NCBI GenBank assembly: GCA_022684035.1
Contig: JAJHSB010000033.1
Location: 1 to 56,920, forward strand
Reading direction: 5' to 3'
Length of the DNA stretch: 56,920 nt
Origin: Candidatus Acetothermia bacterium
GTDB lineage: Bacteria; Bipolaricaulota; Bipolaricaulia; UBA7950
Program-made: the position numbers and the translations under genes
The notes under the pieces: generated by a model
What the model was told of the DNA's origin: nothing
Seen by the model: the letters and a program-made list of their open reading frames with translations, nothing else
Databases searched by the model: none
Shown here: positions 36,954-45,701 of the stretch, piece after piece
How positions within the stretch are numbered: position 1 is the stretch's first letter
Layout: each line of letters starts with the position of its first letter

Positions 36954-39170
36954 TCATCGGCATCCCTCTGTGATCACGAGTGTAAAATCCTCCTGCGTCG
37001 GTTCGACGACTATCCGTTGATAACCCTCTTTCGTCATAACTTCTCGAATTATGGCTCTTTCTGCTGTGATCTGTAAATCTCTGCCTCCGCATGCTGCAAT
37101 GGCGTACCGATGAAGCGGCGGAACATGGAATGTAGCCGTCATTCCACCGGTTAATAGTTCACGGATATCTCTTATCCGTGCCGCAGGCAGAGTGACGTAT
37201 TTGTCGATAAAGCCAAGCAATGCGACTCCACCCACACGCGGAGGAAGGATGTAATAGGCGATCCCAGCCGGCGGCAGAGAACCGCATACGCGATCGACCA
37301 TCGTTTCAGCAAAGTAATCGTAGATCAGCCGGTCGTCGTCGCAAATCATGTCGATATCAACTATGTATTCCTGGTCCTTCTCTCCCACGTTGCAGATCAA
37401 CAGATAAATGGTGCTCAGATTAGCGCTCCGACTCTCGGTGTAGGTCACCAGCAGGTCACCAAAGATCGTTGATGGCACGACAAATGGTGGATGATCGGCT
37501 TTGGCCAATATCCCATCAGGGAAGACGAGGCGGTTAACGATCTCTTTGTCAACTTCTCCTATCTTATCACCGATCCCTACCGGTCCGGTAGAGAGAGCAC
37601 GTAAGAGCGCTTCCTCAGCGGCCTGCGGCTCGGCAAACCCTTCTGGATGGTGCCGGTTGGTGATGAACAGGTCATAGAACGGATAAAGGCCCAAGCCCCA
37701 GCAGAACATTCCCACCAGAAGATTCTGTTTGATGAATTCCCGTTTCGCCGTTGATTCGCGACTAAAACCGTCTAAGTTGCGATCGGCTAAATCCGCTAAT
37801 TGTCCTGCTTGTCCAAACAGGTAATCAGTGAACGAGCGCACTGCAATAATGTTCGGTTGCTGCGTGGAAGCTAAATTCATCCCCATCGTCTCCATGCACA
37901 GAAGCATGGAAAGCGATTCACTTGAGAAAGCCTGTGCTATTTCGGAGAACCATTCTTCGGCTGCTTGCGGATCGCAGCGGAGCTTCGCCGTCAGATGCTG
38001 CTGAGTACGCAACCAATCGTGCCAGGCAGTGATCCCCCCTTCTTCTGTCAGTTGAGCGGCGATCCGGCGGTAAATCTGCGAAAAATCTCCATCTGAACCG
38101 TACTGATGCTCTTTGTCTAAAGCAGAGAGGTGCAACACATAAGGAAGTTTTGTCTCATCACTTACGCTCTTTAACCCACGCGGATACTTCCTCCTCTGCG
38201 GACTGTATGAACGAGCTAAGCCGATGTGATCGAAGTTATACCACAAATCAAGCCCAAAGTAGCTGACCGGGATCTTCTCCATGCGGAAATAAGCAGCTAA
38301 CTCGTGGAGTTTCTCTTCATCGAGCCCGTGGAATATTTCCGCATAGTAGCCGCCATAGGCGTTCCAATGACCGAGGCGTTCGAGAAGAATGTGATCATTT
38401 GTTACAGGTCGCTCTTTGCCCGAGAAGGCGAGGAGAAGGTCGCCAAAGGCGCAGATCGTCGCTGCCAAGCCATCACCGAAGAAGAATATCGTCTTTGTCA
38501 CTGTCCCGCGTAAAAGTTTATCGACCGAACCATGCAAACCGCGGCCGATAGATCCATCAGCAAAGCGTCGCAGTGGACTTGTAATGTAAAAGTTAAACGG
38601 TGCAACGATCAGCACCCGCGGTCGGTCGGCAGTTCTGATATCTCCTTTCTCTGTCCCGTGGAACAAGATGAGTGGAACAAATGGTTTATTGAGCGGAATC
38701 TCTTTGCTGCTGCGTCCGTAGATCGCCTCCGGCCAGTAGCCTCCAGGATAATCATCGCCCGCTCGATCGAGGCCGAAGGTGTAAAGAAGAAAATTCAGAT
38801 CATCAGCAATGTGAAAGGTCGGAGCGTTGAATGTGCTGTCAGAGAAACTATCTTTGCTGTGTAGGCCATGCAGATCTGTCAGTGTCTCTGCCTCAGTGAC
38901 AACAGCAGAAAGATCGTGGTAGACCTTGATAGTAAAGCGGATAATTGGGGTTGGTTCTATATGATAATCAGTCTCATACGCCTGGTAACGGCCGAGTCGA
39001 TCCTCTCCCACATGCTCCTGAAAACTATTCTTATCGGTTCGGCGGCTGTCGAGCCATTTTCCATTTACCGGAAAATAGGCACCGAAATCCGTAATCCATT
39101 TTCGGCCATCACAAACGAGGGCCGGTGATCTTCCATCGTTGATAAATTCCATCAGTTTACGTTGTGGCAT
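36954..39170 (-). CDS. putative clan GH-D glycoside hydrolase (GH36/raffinose-synthase-like), divergent
   Basis: A 738-residue cytoplasmic protein (no signal peptide). An N-terminal beta-rich half (1-300) is followed by a barrel-like segment with YFGLDLWYNFDHIGLARSYSPQRRKYPRGLKSV (candidate active-site Asp in LDLWY). Then come LCMETMGMNLASTQQ, RSFTDYLF, and FYDLFITNRHHPEGFAEPQAAEEALLRALSTGPVGIGDKIGEVD. The last block is strongly reminiscent of raffinose synthase/seed imbibition GH36 proteins (DMF.S.Hp.a..Ha..Rai.GGPvyvsD..G). A beta-sandwich domain closes the protein. It overlaps the ROK gene by 14 bases, so it is part of the maltodextrin operon and probably acts on an imported alpha-linked oligosaccharide. 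The exact family and bond specificity are not established. Confidence 0.55.
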   Translation of the reverse strand: MPQRKLMEFINDGRSPALVCDGRKWITDFGAYFPVNGKWLDSRRTDKNSFQEHVGEDRLGRYQAYETDYHIEPTPIIRFTIKVYHDLSAVVTEAETLTDLHGLHSKDSFSDSTFNAPTFHIADDLNFLLYTFGLDRAGDDYPGGYWPEAIYGRSSKEIPLNKPFVPLILFHGTEKGDIRTADRPRVLIVAPFNFYITSPLRRFADGSIGRGLHGSVDKLLRGTVTKTIFFFGDGLAATICAFGDLLLAFSGKERPVTNDHILLERLGHWNAYGGYYAEIFHGLDEEKLHELAAYFRMEKIPVSYFGLDLWYNFDHIGLARSYSPQRRKYPRGLKSVSDETKLPYVLHLSALDKEHQYGSDGDFSQIYRRIAAQLTEEGGITAWHDWLRTQQHLTAKLRCDPQAAEEWFSEIAQAFSSESLSMLLCMETMGMNLASTQQPNIIAVRSFTDYLFGQAGQLADLADRNLDGFSRESTAKREFIKQNLLVGMFCWGLGLYPFYDLFITNRHHPEGFAEPQAAEEALLRALSTGPVGIGDKIGEVDKEIVNRLVFPDGILAKADHPPFVVPSTIFGDLLVTYTESRSANLSTIYLLICNVGEKDQEYIVDIDMICDDDRLIYDYFAETMVDRVCGSLPPAGIAYYILPPRVGGVALLGFIDKYVTLPAARIRDIRELLTGGMTATFHVPPLHRYAIAACGGRDLQITAERAIIREVMTKEGYQRIVVEPTQEDFTLVITEGCR

Positions 39171-40365
39171 AAATGATATTCCTTCCCGGCTTTCGACCGG
39201 TATAAAGTGGTGGTTCGAAGATTGCTTGCGTAACTAATGTCCCCGCGCCGATGAGGAATCCTGCTTCGCCCAGTTGCGCTTCAGTGATAATAAGCTCGCG
39301 TGCGACATCAGGAAACGAATGGTGCCGTACCATGTCTGTGAACGCCGGCAAAAAGAAGGGAGAAGCATTCATCCGCTCTCCGCCGAGGATAATCGCCTGC
39401 GGGTTGAGGAGATTGATGATATTCTTCACTCCGATCCCTAAGTTCTCTCCCATCATCACGAAGATATCTTGCGCACATCTATCCCCGTTTGTAGCAGCAG
39501 TGAGTAAATCTTCGATCGAATGAGCGATCCCCTTATCTTGTGCGGTGCGAACGAGGAAGGAATCAGCGGTAACTGCCTCCAAGCAGCCGCGCTCACCGCA
39601 TGCGCAGAGATGACCATCCGGATCGATCATCATGTGCCCGATCTCTCCTGCTCCACCTGCTGAACCGCGATAGAGCTTATTGTCGATCACGACGCCGGAG
39701 CCAATTCCGGTCCCCACAGTTACGCAGACAAAATTCTGATATGGTCGACCAGCGCCGTACCAATGTTCAGCAAGGGTGAGCGAATTCACATCATTGTCCA
39801 ATAACACAGGAACCTTATAAAGCTTTTCCAGCGGTGCAGCGATCGGCACATTACGCCAGTTCAGTACAGGCGAAAAGATCACCACGCCTCGATCCATATC
39901 GATAAACCCCGAGACTCCGATACCGATGCCCAGCAGTCGTCCGGGATTAGGCAACTGTTCCAATCCTCTCTTGAGTACTTTGAGGACTTGTTTGCCAGTG
40001 CTGCCGCGCGGAAAAGCCTCTTCATGGCGTGTTAAGAGCTTACCGCCTAAATCGATTAAGCCGAGTAGAACGCGATCGATTTCGATCTTGATCCCAGCGA
40101 TAAATCCATACTGGGAGTTAAATTCGAATAGCGCGGGACAGCGGCCACCGCTCGATTCTCCTTTACCGTTTTTGTGGATGATTCCCGTATTAAGGAGAAC
40201 ATTGATAATCGCAGTAAGGGTGGGTTGGGTCAGATTAGTATAAGCAGCGATAGCAGCACGGGAAACAGGACCATTCTCGCGGATAAAGTTAACGACGATC
40301 GCCCGGTTGAGATCTTTGATCAACCGCTTGCTTCCTTTGCAGAGATTCTGGTAGCCCATCGCCAC
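39157..40365 (-). CDS. ROK-family transcriptional repressor of the maltodextrin operon
   Basis: 402 residues. A winged helix (about 15-80; RAAIAAYTNLTQPTLTAIINVLLNTGIIH) is joined to a sugar-kinase-like ROK domain: LGIGIGVSGFID, DNDVNSLTLAEHWYGAG, VTVGTGIGSGVVI and the zinc-binding GHMMIDPDGHLCACGERGCLE (C-x-C-x4-C with His). XylR/NagC/MalR-type regulators bind sugars and release DNA. The GTG start at 40365 has AAGGA five bases upstream (ATG at 40359 is the alternative). As the first gene of the seven-gene operon it likely autoregulates; no operator was recognised with certainty. Confidence 0.9.
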   Translation of the reverse strand: MAMGYQNLCKGSKRLIKDLNRAIVVNFIRENGPVSRAAIAAYTNLTQPTLTAIINVLLNTGIIHKNGKGESSGGRCPALFEFNSQYGFIAGIKIEIDRVLLGLIDLGGKLLTRHEEAFPRGSTGKQVLKVLKRGLEQLPNPGRLLGIGIGVSGFIDMDRGVVIFSPVLNWRNVPIAAPLEKLYKVPVLLDNDVNSLTLAEHWYGAGRPYQNFVCVTVGTGIGSGVVIDNKLYRGSAGGAGEIGHMMIDPDGHLCACGERGCLEAVTADSFLVRTAQDKGIAHSIEDLLTAATNGDRCAQDIFVMMGENLGIGVKNIINLLNPQAIILGGERMNASPFFLPAFTDMVRHHSFPDVARELIITEAQLGEAGFLIGAGTLVTQAIFEPPLYTGRKPGRNIIYATT

Positions 40366-40394
40366 TCACTTCCTTAATTCAGTGAACAAAGTTT

Positions 40395-40423
40395 ATTATA
40401 GCATCAATTTCGCTCCATGTCAA
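40395..40423 (-). promoter_or_regulatory. perfect-consensus sigma-70 promoter of the maltodextrin operon
   Basis: On the minus strand TTGACA (40418-40423), 17-bp spacer, TATAAT (40395-40400). The start codon of the ROK gene follows about 30 bases downstream of the -10. Such a strong promoter fits a repressor-controlled operon. Confidence 0.9.
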
Positions 40424-40571
40424 GTGCCCGCATTGCCTCATCAAAAAAGCACTCCAAATCGTATCGTTGCCTCACGTAGTAAACTGGTTATTGGGATTTG
40501 GTCATTGGGATTTCCAGTTTATCCGGATTAGGTAATTGGTAATGGAGTCTGCGAAGCAATCTCGTTAGTAG

Positions 40572-40711
40572 AGGCTTCTGGTTGCTGGTGGCTAGTAGCT
40601 GGTTTCTGGTTTCTGGTTTCTGGTTTCTGGTTTCTGGCTTCTGGTTCCTGACTACTGACTACTGACTACTGACTACTGACTACTGACTACTGACTACTGT
40701 CTTCTGATTCG
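40572..40711. repeat. heptamer tandem array, 20 units in one phase
   Basis: An uninterrupted series of 7-base units: AGGCTTC, TGGTTGC, TGGTGGC, TAGTAGC, five TGGTTTC, TGGCTTC, TGGTTCC, seven TGACTAC, TGTCTTC, TGATTCG. All are variants of TGnnTnC and the phase never slips. It is non-coding and stops would occur in every reading. Confidence 0.95.
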
Positions 40712-40905
40712 GGATTGCCACGAGTTCTGCGAACTCTCGCAATGACAAGATAAAGAAGACACGCTATGCCTTTTCTGTCATTGCGAGTTCGCGAAGCAAT
40801 CCCAAACAGACAATTCTCGTTGAGGTGCAAAACAAACCCTTCGGGATTGCTTTATCGCTGCTTCCTCATTGCATTCGGGGCTACAGCTTCGCGCAATGAC
40901 GGAAA
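40711..40905. repeat. dispersed GCGAAGCAATCC-type repeat cluster
   Basis: Contains CGGGATTGCCACGAGTTCT...CGAACTCTCGCAATG (as at about 7532-7559), TCATTGCGAGTTCGCGAAGC, and a 44-base segment at 40794-40837 that is the inverted, slightly diverged form of 7490-7533 (CTCGTTGAGG..CAAAACAAA). It then has another CGGGATTGC and GCGCAATGAC. The arms can pair into long hairpins. Confidence 0.8.
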
Positions 40906-40998
40906 AGAAGGCCACGGTCTTACGTGTGGGTAAAAGTTTTTTCTACCTGTGCGGATCCACACCAGACAGGTTATTGCGATAAATACCATATCGGAATG

Positions 40999-41904
40999 CT
41001 AATTCTGTTTCTTTTTGCAAGTAAGAATTTTAATCGCCTGCGGAATAATATCTGCTGTATACTTGCCTGCCGGCAGGCTCAGTGGTTCACCGTCGATATG
41101 TGCAATCAGCGGTGCGGGAGAATCGATTGTGATCTGTTTATCCTGCCAGTGATGGACCTTAGAAAAGTTGATATGTTCGCCATTCCTTGCATAAGGAAGA
41201 TAGATTATCCGTTCTGGGATTGAGTAGTCACCAATTGCCCAGAGGTCGATCAACCCATCATTGATTTTGGCTGACGGTGCGAGATTGAATCCGCCACCAC
41301 AATATTTACCATTGGCGATATTGAGGGAGATATAGCGACGTTCGTCTTGCCAATCCGTACCACTCACGTGAGCGGAAAAAGCACGGAACGTCATTACTGC
41401 CTTCAATGACGCATACAAGTAGGCAGGTATGTCGCGCAACCATTTCATCTTCCGAACATTTTGCGCCACTTGCGCGTCGATTCCAATTCCAACACAGTTA
41501 ACAAAGTAGTGACTTCCCCCTACCCAATTGAACAATCCAAGGTCGACAGTCATTATCTCGTCTGAATGAAGGAGAGATACTGCCTGGATTGGATTGCGCG
41601 GAATACCGGTCATGCGAATAAAATCGTTTCCCATTCCGGCAGGAATGACACCGACGATAACGTCGCTATCCACCAAGCCGTTTATCACTTCGTTGATCGT
41701 TCCGTCGCCTCCCAGAGCGATGATACGTGAATAACCTGCGATAACCCCTTGTTGGGCCATTGCTGTTGCCTCGTGTGGTTGACGGGTACAATAGAGTTCA
41801 TAGCTGATGCCTAACCGTTCCAGTTCACGGCGCACCGGCGCAATCAACTTCTTGGCGCGACCACGCCCGGCAGTAAGATTAGCAATGATCAGAGATTTAT
41901 CCAT
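40999..41904 (-). CDS. diacylglycerol/lipid kinase (DagK/YegS family)
   Basis: Phosphorylates diacylglycerol or a related lipid, of about 301 residues from the chosen ATG at 41904 (MDKSLIIANLTAGRG). The catalytic-domain signatures are IIALGGDGTINEVINGL (about 56-72), VGVIPAGMGNDFIRM (about 80-94) and the second-domain VNCVGIGIDAQVA. The track's start, 12 codons earlier, has no Shine-Dalgarno and lies within the promoter region. A -10-like TATACT ends nine bases before the ATG, suggesting a leaderless message. It is divergent from mutS with a 77-base gap. Confidence 0.85.
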   Translation of the reverse strand: MDKSLIIANLTAGRGRAKKLIAPVRRELERLGISYELYCTRQPHEATAMAQQGVIAGYSRIIALGGDGTINEVINGLVDSDVIVGVIPAGMGNDFIRMTGIPRNPIQAVSLLHSDEIMTVDLGLFNWVGGSHYFVNCVGIGIDAQVAQNVRKMKWLRDIPAYLYASLKAVMTFRAFSAHVSGTDWQDERRYISLNIANGKYCGGGFNLAPSAKINDGLIDLWAIGDYSIPERIIYLPYARNGEHINFSKVHHWQDKQITIDSPAPLIAHIDGEPLSLPAGKYTADIIPQAIKILTCKKKQN

Positions 41905-41945
41905 AATTTGGATAGTATACTGTAAAAGCATCTGCGGCACGATCG

Positions 41946-41973
41946 TTGCATAGTTAGGCGGAACTGGTATACT
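41946..41973 (+). promoter_or_regulatory. mutS promoter giving a leaderless mRNA
   Basis: -35 TTGCAT (41946-41951), 16-bp spacer, -10 TATACT (41968-41973). The mutS ATG starts eight bases after the -10, i.e. at or next to the transcription start, and there is no Shine-Dalgarno. Confidence 0.55.
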
Positions 41974-41981
41974 GATCTTTT

Positions 41982-44576
41982 ATGAGCACACCGACGTCGA
42001 TGATGGACCAATATCTGCGAATAAAAGCAGCGCATCCTGATGCAATTTTGTTCTTCCATCTGGGGGATTTTTATGAGACTTTTTACGATGATGCTAAGTT
42101 GACGGCGCAGCGACTCGATATCGTCCTTACCGCACGGAACGGTATTCCTATGGCGGGAGTACCGGTAAAGAAAGTCGATATTTATCTCAACCGCCTCCTG
42201 CGGCATGGGCATAAAGTTGTGTTGTGTCAACAAGTTGAAGATGCCCAGAAAGCAACCGGGCTGGTCAAGCGGGAAGTAGTGCGGGTTATAACACCCGGCA
42301 CGATCCTCGACGATGAGGCGCTTGAGGTAGGAGTAAATAACTATCTCTGCGCAATCTATGCGAGTGAAGATGGTAATGGTATAGGAACAGCAGTTCTCGA
42401 TCTCTCTACTGGCGAGTATAGTTGTCAGGATCTGCCGAATATCGAGGAATTATGGAGTGAACTGGTTCGTCTTACTCCGGCGGAAATTTTGCTTTCCAAC
42501 AAGCAAGATCAGTTACGTACTACATTGCAAGCCAATCTTACTGGTCCATTGATCTCACTATCATCAGTTGCAATTACAGAAGTGCGGAGCGAAGAGTTTG
42601 ACCCTGAAGCGGTATCACGCTGGTTTGAGTTGGCCACCAGCGCGGAAATCAAAGCTCCGGCAGATTCTAACGGACTTAAAGCAGCCGGTGCGATTCTTGC
42701 CTATATCTCCCGCACGCAGCGCAGCCGTCTGCCTCATATCCGGCCGCTTCTTTATCGACGACCACAGGAAAGGATCAAACTCGATCCATTTACGCAACAT
42801 AGTTTGGAGTTAGTGCAGACAATGCGGGGTGAAAGCGGTCGTGGTACACTCATCGCTGTTCTCGATCAGACAACGACACAAATGGGACGGCGTCTACTGC
42901 GGCGATTCCTTCTGGCGCCTCTCACAGATCAAACGGCTATTAAGCGACGGTTGGACGCGGTAGAGGCGCTGCTGCGTAAAGAATTACTCCAGCAAGAATT
43001 AATCCAGCAACTTAAAAGAGTGAGTGATTTAGAACGACTGGCCGGAAAACTTGGGACTAAGCGGCTGACTCCCCGCGATCTATTAGCGATTGCTAATAGT
43101 TTAAAAGAGCTTCCTGCATTGCACAGCAGCGTGCAAGAAGCTATTGCCGATTCATCTTCCCATGCATTAGAAGAGATCGCTATCCATCTCCACGCACCAC
43201 AGTTGGAAAGACTGCGCTCTAATGTTGACGGAATAATCGTTGATGATCCCCCTGTTGACCCGCGGGAGGGGAACTTGATTCGAGATGGAGTGAATCAGCG
43301 ACTTGACTCACTGCGTGAGGAGGCACGTGCATACCGTTCCCAGATAGCGATGTTGGAACAAAGAGAGCGAGCACGGAGTGGTATCTCTTCTCTGAAAGTC
43401 GGATATAACCGCGTATTTGGCTATTACATCGAAGTAACAACAGCCAATCTCGACAAGGTTCCACCTGACTATACACGGCGACAGACATTAGCCAATGCAG
43501 AGCGATTTATCACCGAAGAATTAAAAGATTATGAACAGAAGATCGCGTTGACTGCGGAACGAATAAACGCATTGGAACATGAGATATTCGCTGCTACAGT
43601 AGAGAAACTGACTGCACAGCTCGAAGTGCTACAAAAAGTCGCTGATGCGCTCGCCGCGCTCGATGTCTATCTCTCTCTGGCGATTGTCGCCGGCCGATAT
43701 GGCTACACACGCCCGCAATTTACTGCGCAACATCGGATCAAGATTCTCGACGGTCGTCACCCCGTAGTAGAACAGGTAACAGAATTCGTTCCTAATGACC
43801 TTATTATGGATGAGAGAATACACCTGGTTATTCTTACTGGTCCGAATATGGCAGGAAAATCCGTCTATCTCCGCCAGGCAGCGCTGATTAGTCTGATGGC
43901 ACAGATGGGATCGTTCGTTCCGGCTAAAGAAGCGCTCTTACCTGTTTTAACGCGTATCTTCACTCGCATCGGAGCAACTGATATGGTAGCAGAAGGCCGG
44001 AGTACATTTATGATGGAAATGTTAGAAACAGTGTCGATTTTGCGTAATGCCGATCGTAACTCTCTGATCATCCTCGACGAGCTGGGGCGTGGAACGAGTA
44101 CCTTTGATGGCGTATCAATCGCCTGGGCCGTGGCACGCAAATTGGCTACCACCATCAAAGCAAAGACCCTTTTCGCTACTCATTACCATGAACTGACCAA
44201 ACTGGCAGATGAAATTCCCGGCGTTAGTAACTCGCATATTGTCGTACAAGAAGTAGGAAGCGAAATAGTCTTTCTCCACCGCGTGGAAGAGGGAACCGCT
44301 ACCGGAAGCTATGGGATTCATGTTGCCCGGCTGGCCGGTTTACCCAAAGATGTGATCGCTACTGCAGACGAAATATTGGCCAAATTAACCAGCAATAATT
44401 TGTTCAGTGCACTCGGTGATGCGCAAAGCAAGAAACTGAGAGCAGATTGCGTCCAATTACCGCTATTTGGTACTGAAGACCATCCTGTTCTTAAGTCTCT
44501 ACAAAAGATCGATCCTAATCAACTTACCCCACTGCAAGCGCTGGAGTTACTTGCTAAATTGAAGCAGCAGTTGTAA
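41982..44576 (+). CDS. mutS: DNA mismatch repair protein MutS
   Basis: 864 residues, normal for MutS1. The mismatch-binding F-x-E motif is in FHLGDFYETFYDDA (about 25-38). Connector, core and clamp domains follow (RSGISSLKVGYNRVFGYYIEVT is the clamp-end signature). The ATPase domain has TGPNMAGKSVYLRQ (Walker A, about 625), ILDELGRGTSTFDG (Walker B and signature) and TLFATHYHEL (switch His). A C-terminal helix-rich tail ends LTPLQALELLAKLKQ, the dimerisation motif. No mutL lies next to it. Translation appears leaderless. Confidence 0.97.
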   Translation: MSTPTSMMDQYLRIKAAHPDAILFFHLGDFYETFYDDAKLTAQRLDIVLTARNGIPMAGVPVKKVDIYLNRLLRHGHKVVLCQQVEDAQKATGLVKREVVRVITPGTILDDEALEVGVNNYLCAIYASEDGNGIGTAVLDLSTGEYSCQDLPNIEELWSELVRLTPAEILLSNKQDQLRTTLQANLTGPLISLSSVAITEVRSEEFDPEAVSRWFELATSAEIKAPADSNGLKAAGAILAYISRTQRSRLPHIRPLLYRRPQERIKLDPFTQHSLELVQTMRGESGRGTLIAVLDQTTTQMGRRLLRRFLLAPLTDQTAIKRRLDAVEALLRKELLQQELIQQLKRVSDLERLAGKLGTKRLTPRDLLAIANSLKELPALHSSVQEAIADSSSHALEEIAIHLHAPQLERLRSNVDGIIVDDPPVDPREGNLIRDGVNQRLDSLREEARAYRSQIAMLEQRERARSGISSLKVGYNRVFGYYIEVTTANLDKVPPDYTRRQTLANAERFITEELKDYEQKIALTAERINALEHEIFAATVEKLTAQLEVLQKVADALAALDVYLSLAIVAGRYGYTRPQFTAQHRIKILDGRHPVVEQVTEFVPNDLIMDERIHLVILTGPNMAGKSVYLRQAALISLMAQMGSFVPAKEALLPVLTRIFTRIGATDMVAEGRSTFMMEMLETVSILRNADRNSLIILDELGRGTSTFDGVSIAWAVARKLATTIKAKTLFATHYHELTKLADEIPGVSNSHIVVQEVGSEIVFLHRVEEGTATGSYGIHVARLAGLPKDVIATADEILAKLTSNNLFSALGDAQSKKLRADCVQLPLFGTEDHPVLKSLQKIDPNQLTPLQALELLAKLKQQL

Positions 44577-44905
44577 CGATCCCTGTCGGCAATGAACAGA
44601 GGAGAGATTCGGCGCTGGGATATCTTGCGCTGCGAATCTATATCAATCGTGAGGTGAACTTGCCAGAACCGATACTTGACTTAGCGTAAATTAGCGAATA
44701 AACTGAGATAAGATTTCTACCGCATCTCCTCCACTTTATCAGAGAATGTGTCATTAGTAACAGTTACTTTAAGAGTATGGGTCGTATGTTACAGCGCAGC
44801 GTGGAGAAGGCTTAAGCGGTGATATAAACTTTTGATCAGATCCTGTTGTTGAACGTATTCACCCGCCTAAATTTAAGGAATATAAAAAGTAAAAAAGAGG
44901 TAACG
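44577..44905. other. intergenic region downstream of mutS
   Basis: 329 bases with no supported gene. The only structured element is the perfect palindrome AGTAAC-A-GTTACT (44756-44768), about 140 bases before the beta-helix pseudogene. Confidence 0.5.
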
Positions 44906-45460
44906 ATGAAGAGATATTACGTTACGTTAACGGTGCTGGCAGCGCTCCTTGCGATCACGATCATTGGGATAGGAGAGCAGAGGCCAACTTATACAATCTT
45001 CGTCCAGCCAGAGGAGTCGATCCAGGAGGCGATCGACAGGGCACCCGAAGGAGCGGTGATCTACCTTTGGGAAGGAACCTGGCAGGAGAATATCAAGATC
45101 ACAAAGCCCCTTACCCTGCGAGGTCAGGGGCCGGAGAATACGGTGATCAAAGCCGTTGAAGCAGGGCCGCTGGTAGAGATCGAAGGGGAAGGAATCTAAG
45201 TGGTCCTTAAAGGCCTAATGATCACCGGCGCACATGGTTGGAATGAGCAAGGTGTAGAGGTTCGAGGCAGTGCCCATGCCACGATCGAGAATAACCTGAT
45301 CCACAGGAACACCCACTATGGAATGGCCTTAAAGGTTTTCACCGGCTATGTCGCCGGCAAGGGCAACACGATCCAGGAGAACGGCAGAGGCGACGTCTAC
45401 CCTGAGAAGCTCCTCTTCCTCGCCACTGAGGAAGGTGGCGCTCTCGATCGCCGGAAGTAA
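44906..45460 (+). pseudogene. secreted right-handed beta-helix protein, interrupted by one in-frame stop
   Basis: ATG at 44906, with GAGG shortly upstream, begins MKRYYVTLTVLAALLAITIIGIGEQ, a signal peptide, then YTIFVQPEESIQEAIDRAPEGAVIYLWEGTWQENIKITKPLTLRGQGPENTVIK. This is the opening of pectate-lyase-fold proteins (NosD/CASH-type parallel beta-helix repeats). The frame meets TAA at 45197-45199 and continues without a shift as VVLKGLMITGAHGWNEQGVEVRG...NNLIHRNTHYGMAL to 45460, so a single nonsense codon splits an otherwise consistent protein of about 184 residues. A complete member would normally have more helical rungs, so the 3' end may also be truncated. Its function is unknown; relatives are secreted or surface polysaccharide-binding proteins. 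Confidence 0.75.
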
Positions 45461-45648
45461 CCCCGGTTAGGTCACATTCATATAGTTAAACTAAAGGAGG
45501 ATAAAAAGAAGTCATAAAAATAGAGACATATTACATTGAAAACTGTAATTTACATTGTTATGAAGTTACATGAGGAAAGAAGAATCTTGTGTAATTTCTA
45601 GTAAAGATTCTCTGTGTCCTCTGCGGTTAACTCTTTGTGGTTAATTCT

Positions 45649-45677
45649 TTGACAATACAATACAATACTTTTGGAAT
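45649..45677 (+). promoter_or_regulatory. probable promoter of the glutamate-mutase operon
   Basis: -35 TTGACA (45649-45654), 17-bp spacer made of CAATA repeats, -10-like TGGAAT (45672-45677), 24 bases before the glmE ATG. Upstream lies a direct repeat GCGGTTAACTCTTT / GTGGTTAATTCTTT of a common intergenic repeat type. Confidence 0.45.
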
Positions 45678-45701
45678 ATATGGGAGGATAAAGAAAGAAT
45701 A

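Larger units (their letters stand above)
40366..40998. other. intergenic repeat island
   Basis: 633 bases between the ROK gene and the lipid-kinase stop hold the operon promoter, the heptamer array and the dispersed repeat cluster. No gene is supported. Confidence 0.8.

Noticed and set aside
41889-42233. 114-codon minus-strand ORF antisense to the mutS N-terminus
   Set aside because: Shadow of mutS; it overlaps the divergent promoter region.
45461-45701. A cobalamin riboswitch before the B12-dependent mutase gene
   Set aside because: No B12-box or conserved core was found; only a direct repeat and a likely promoter.
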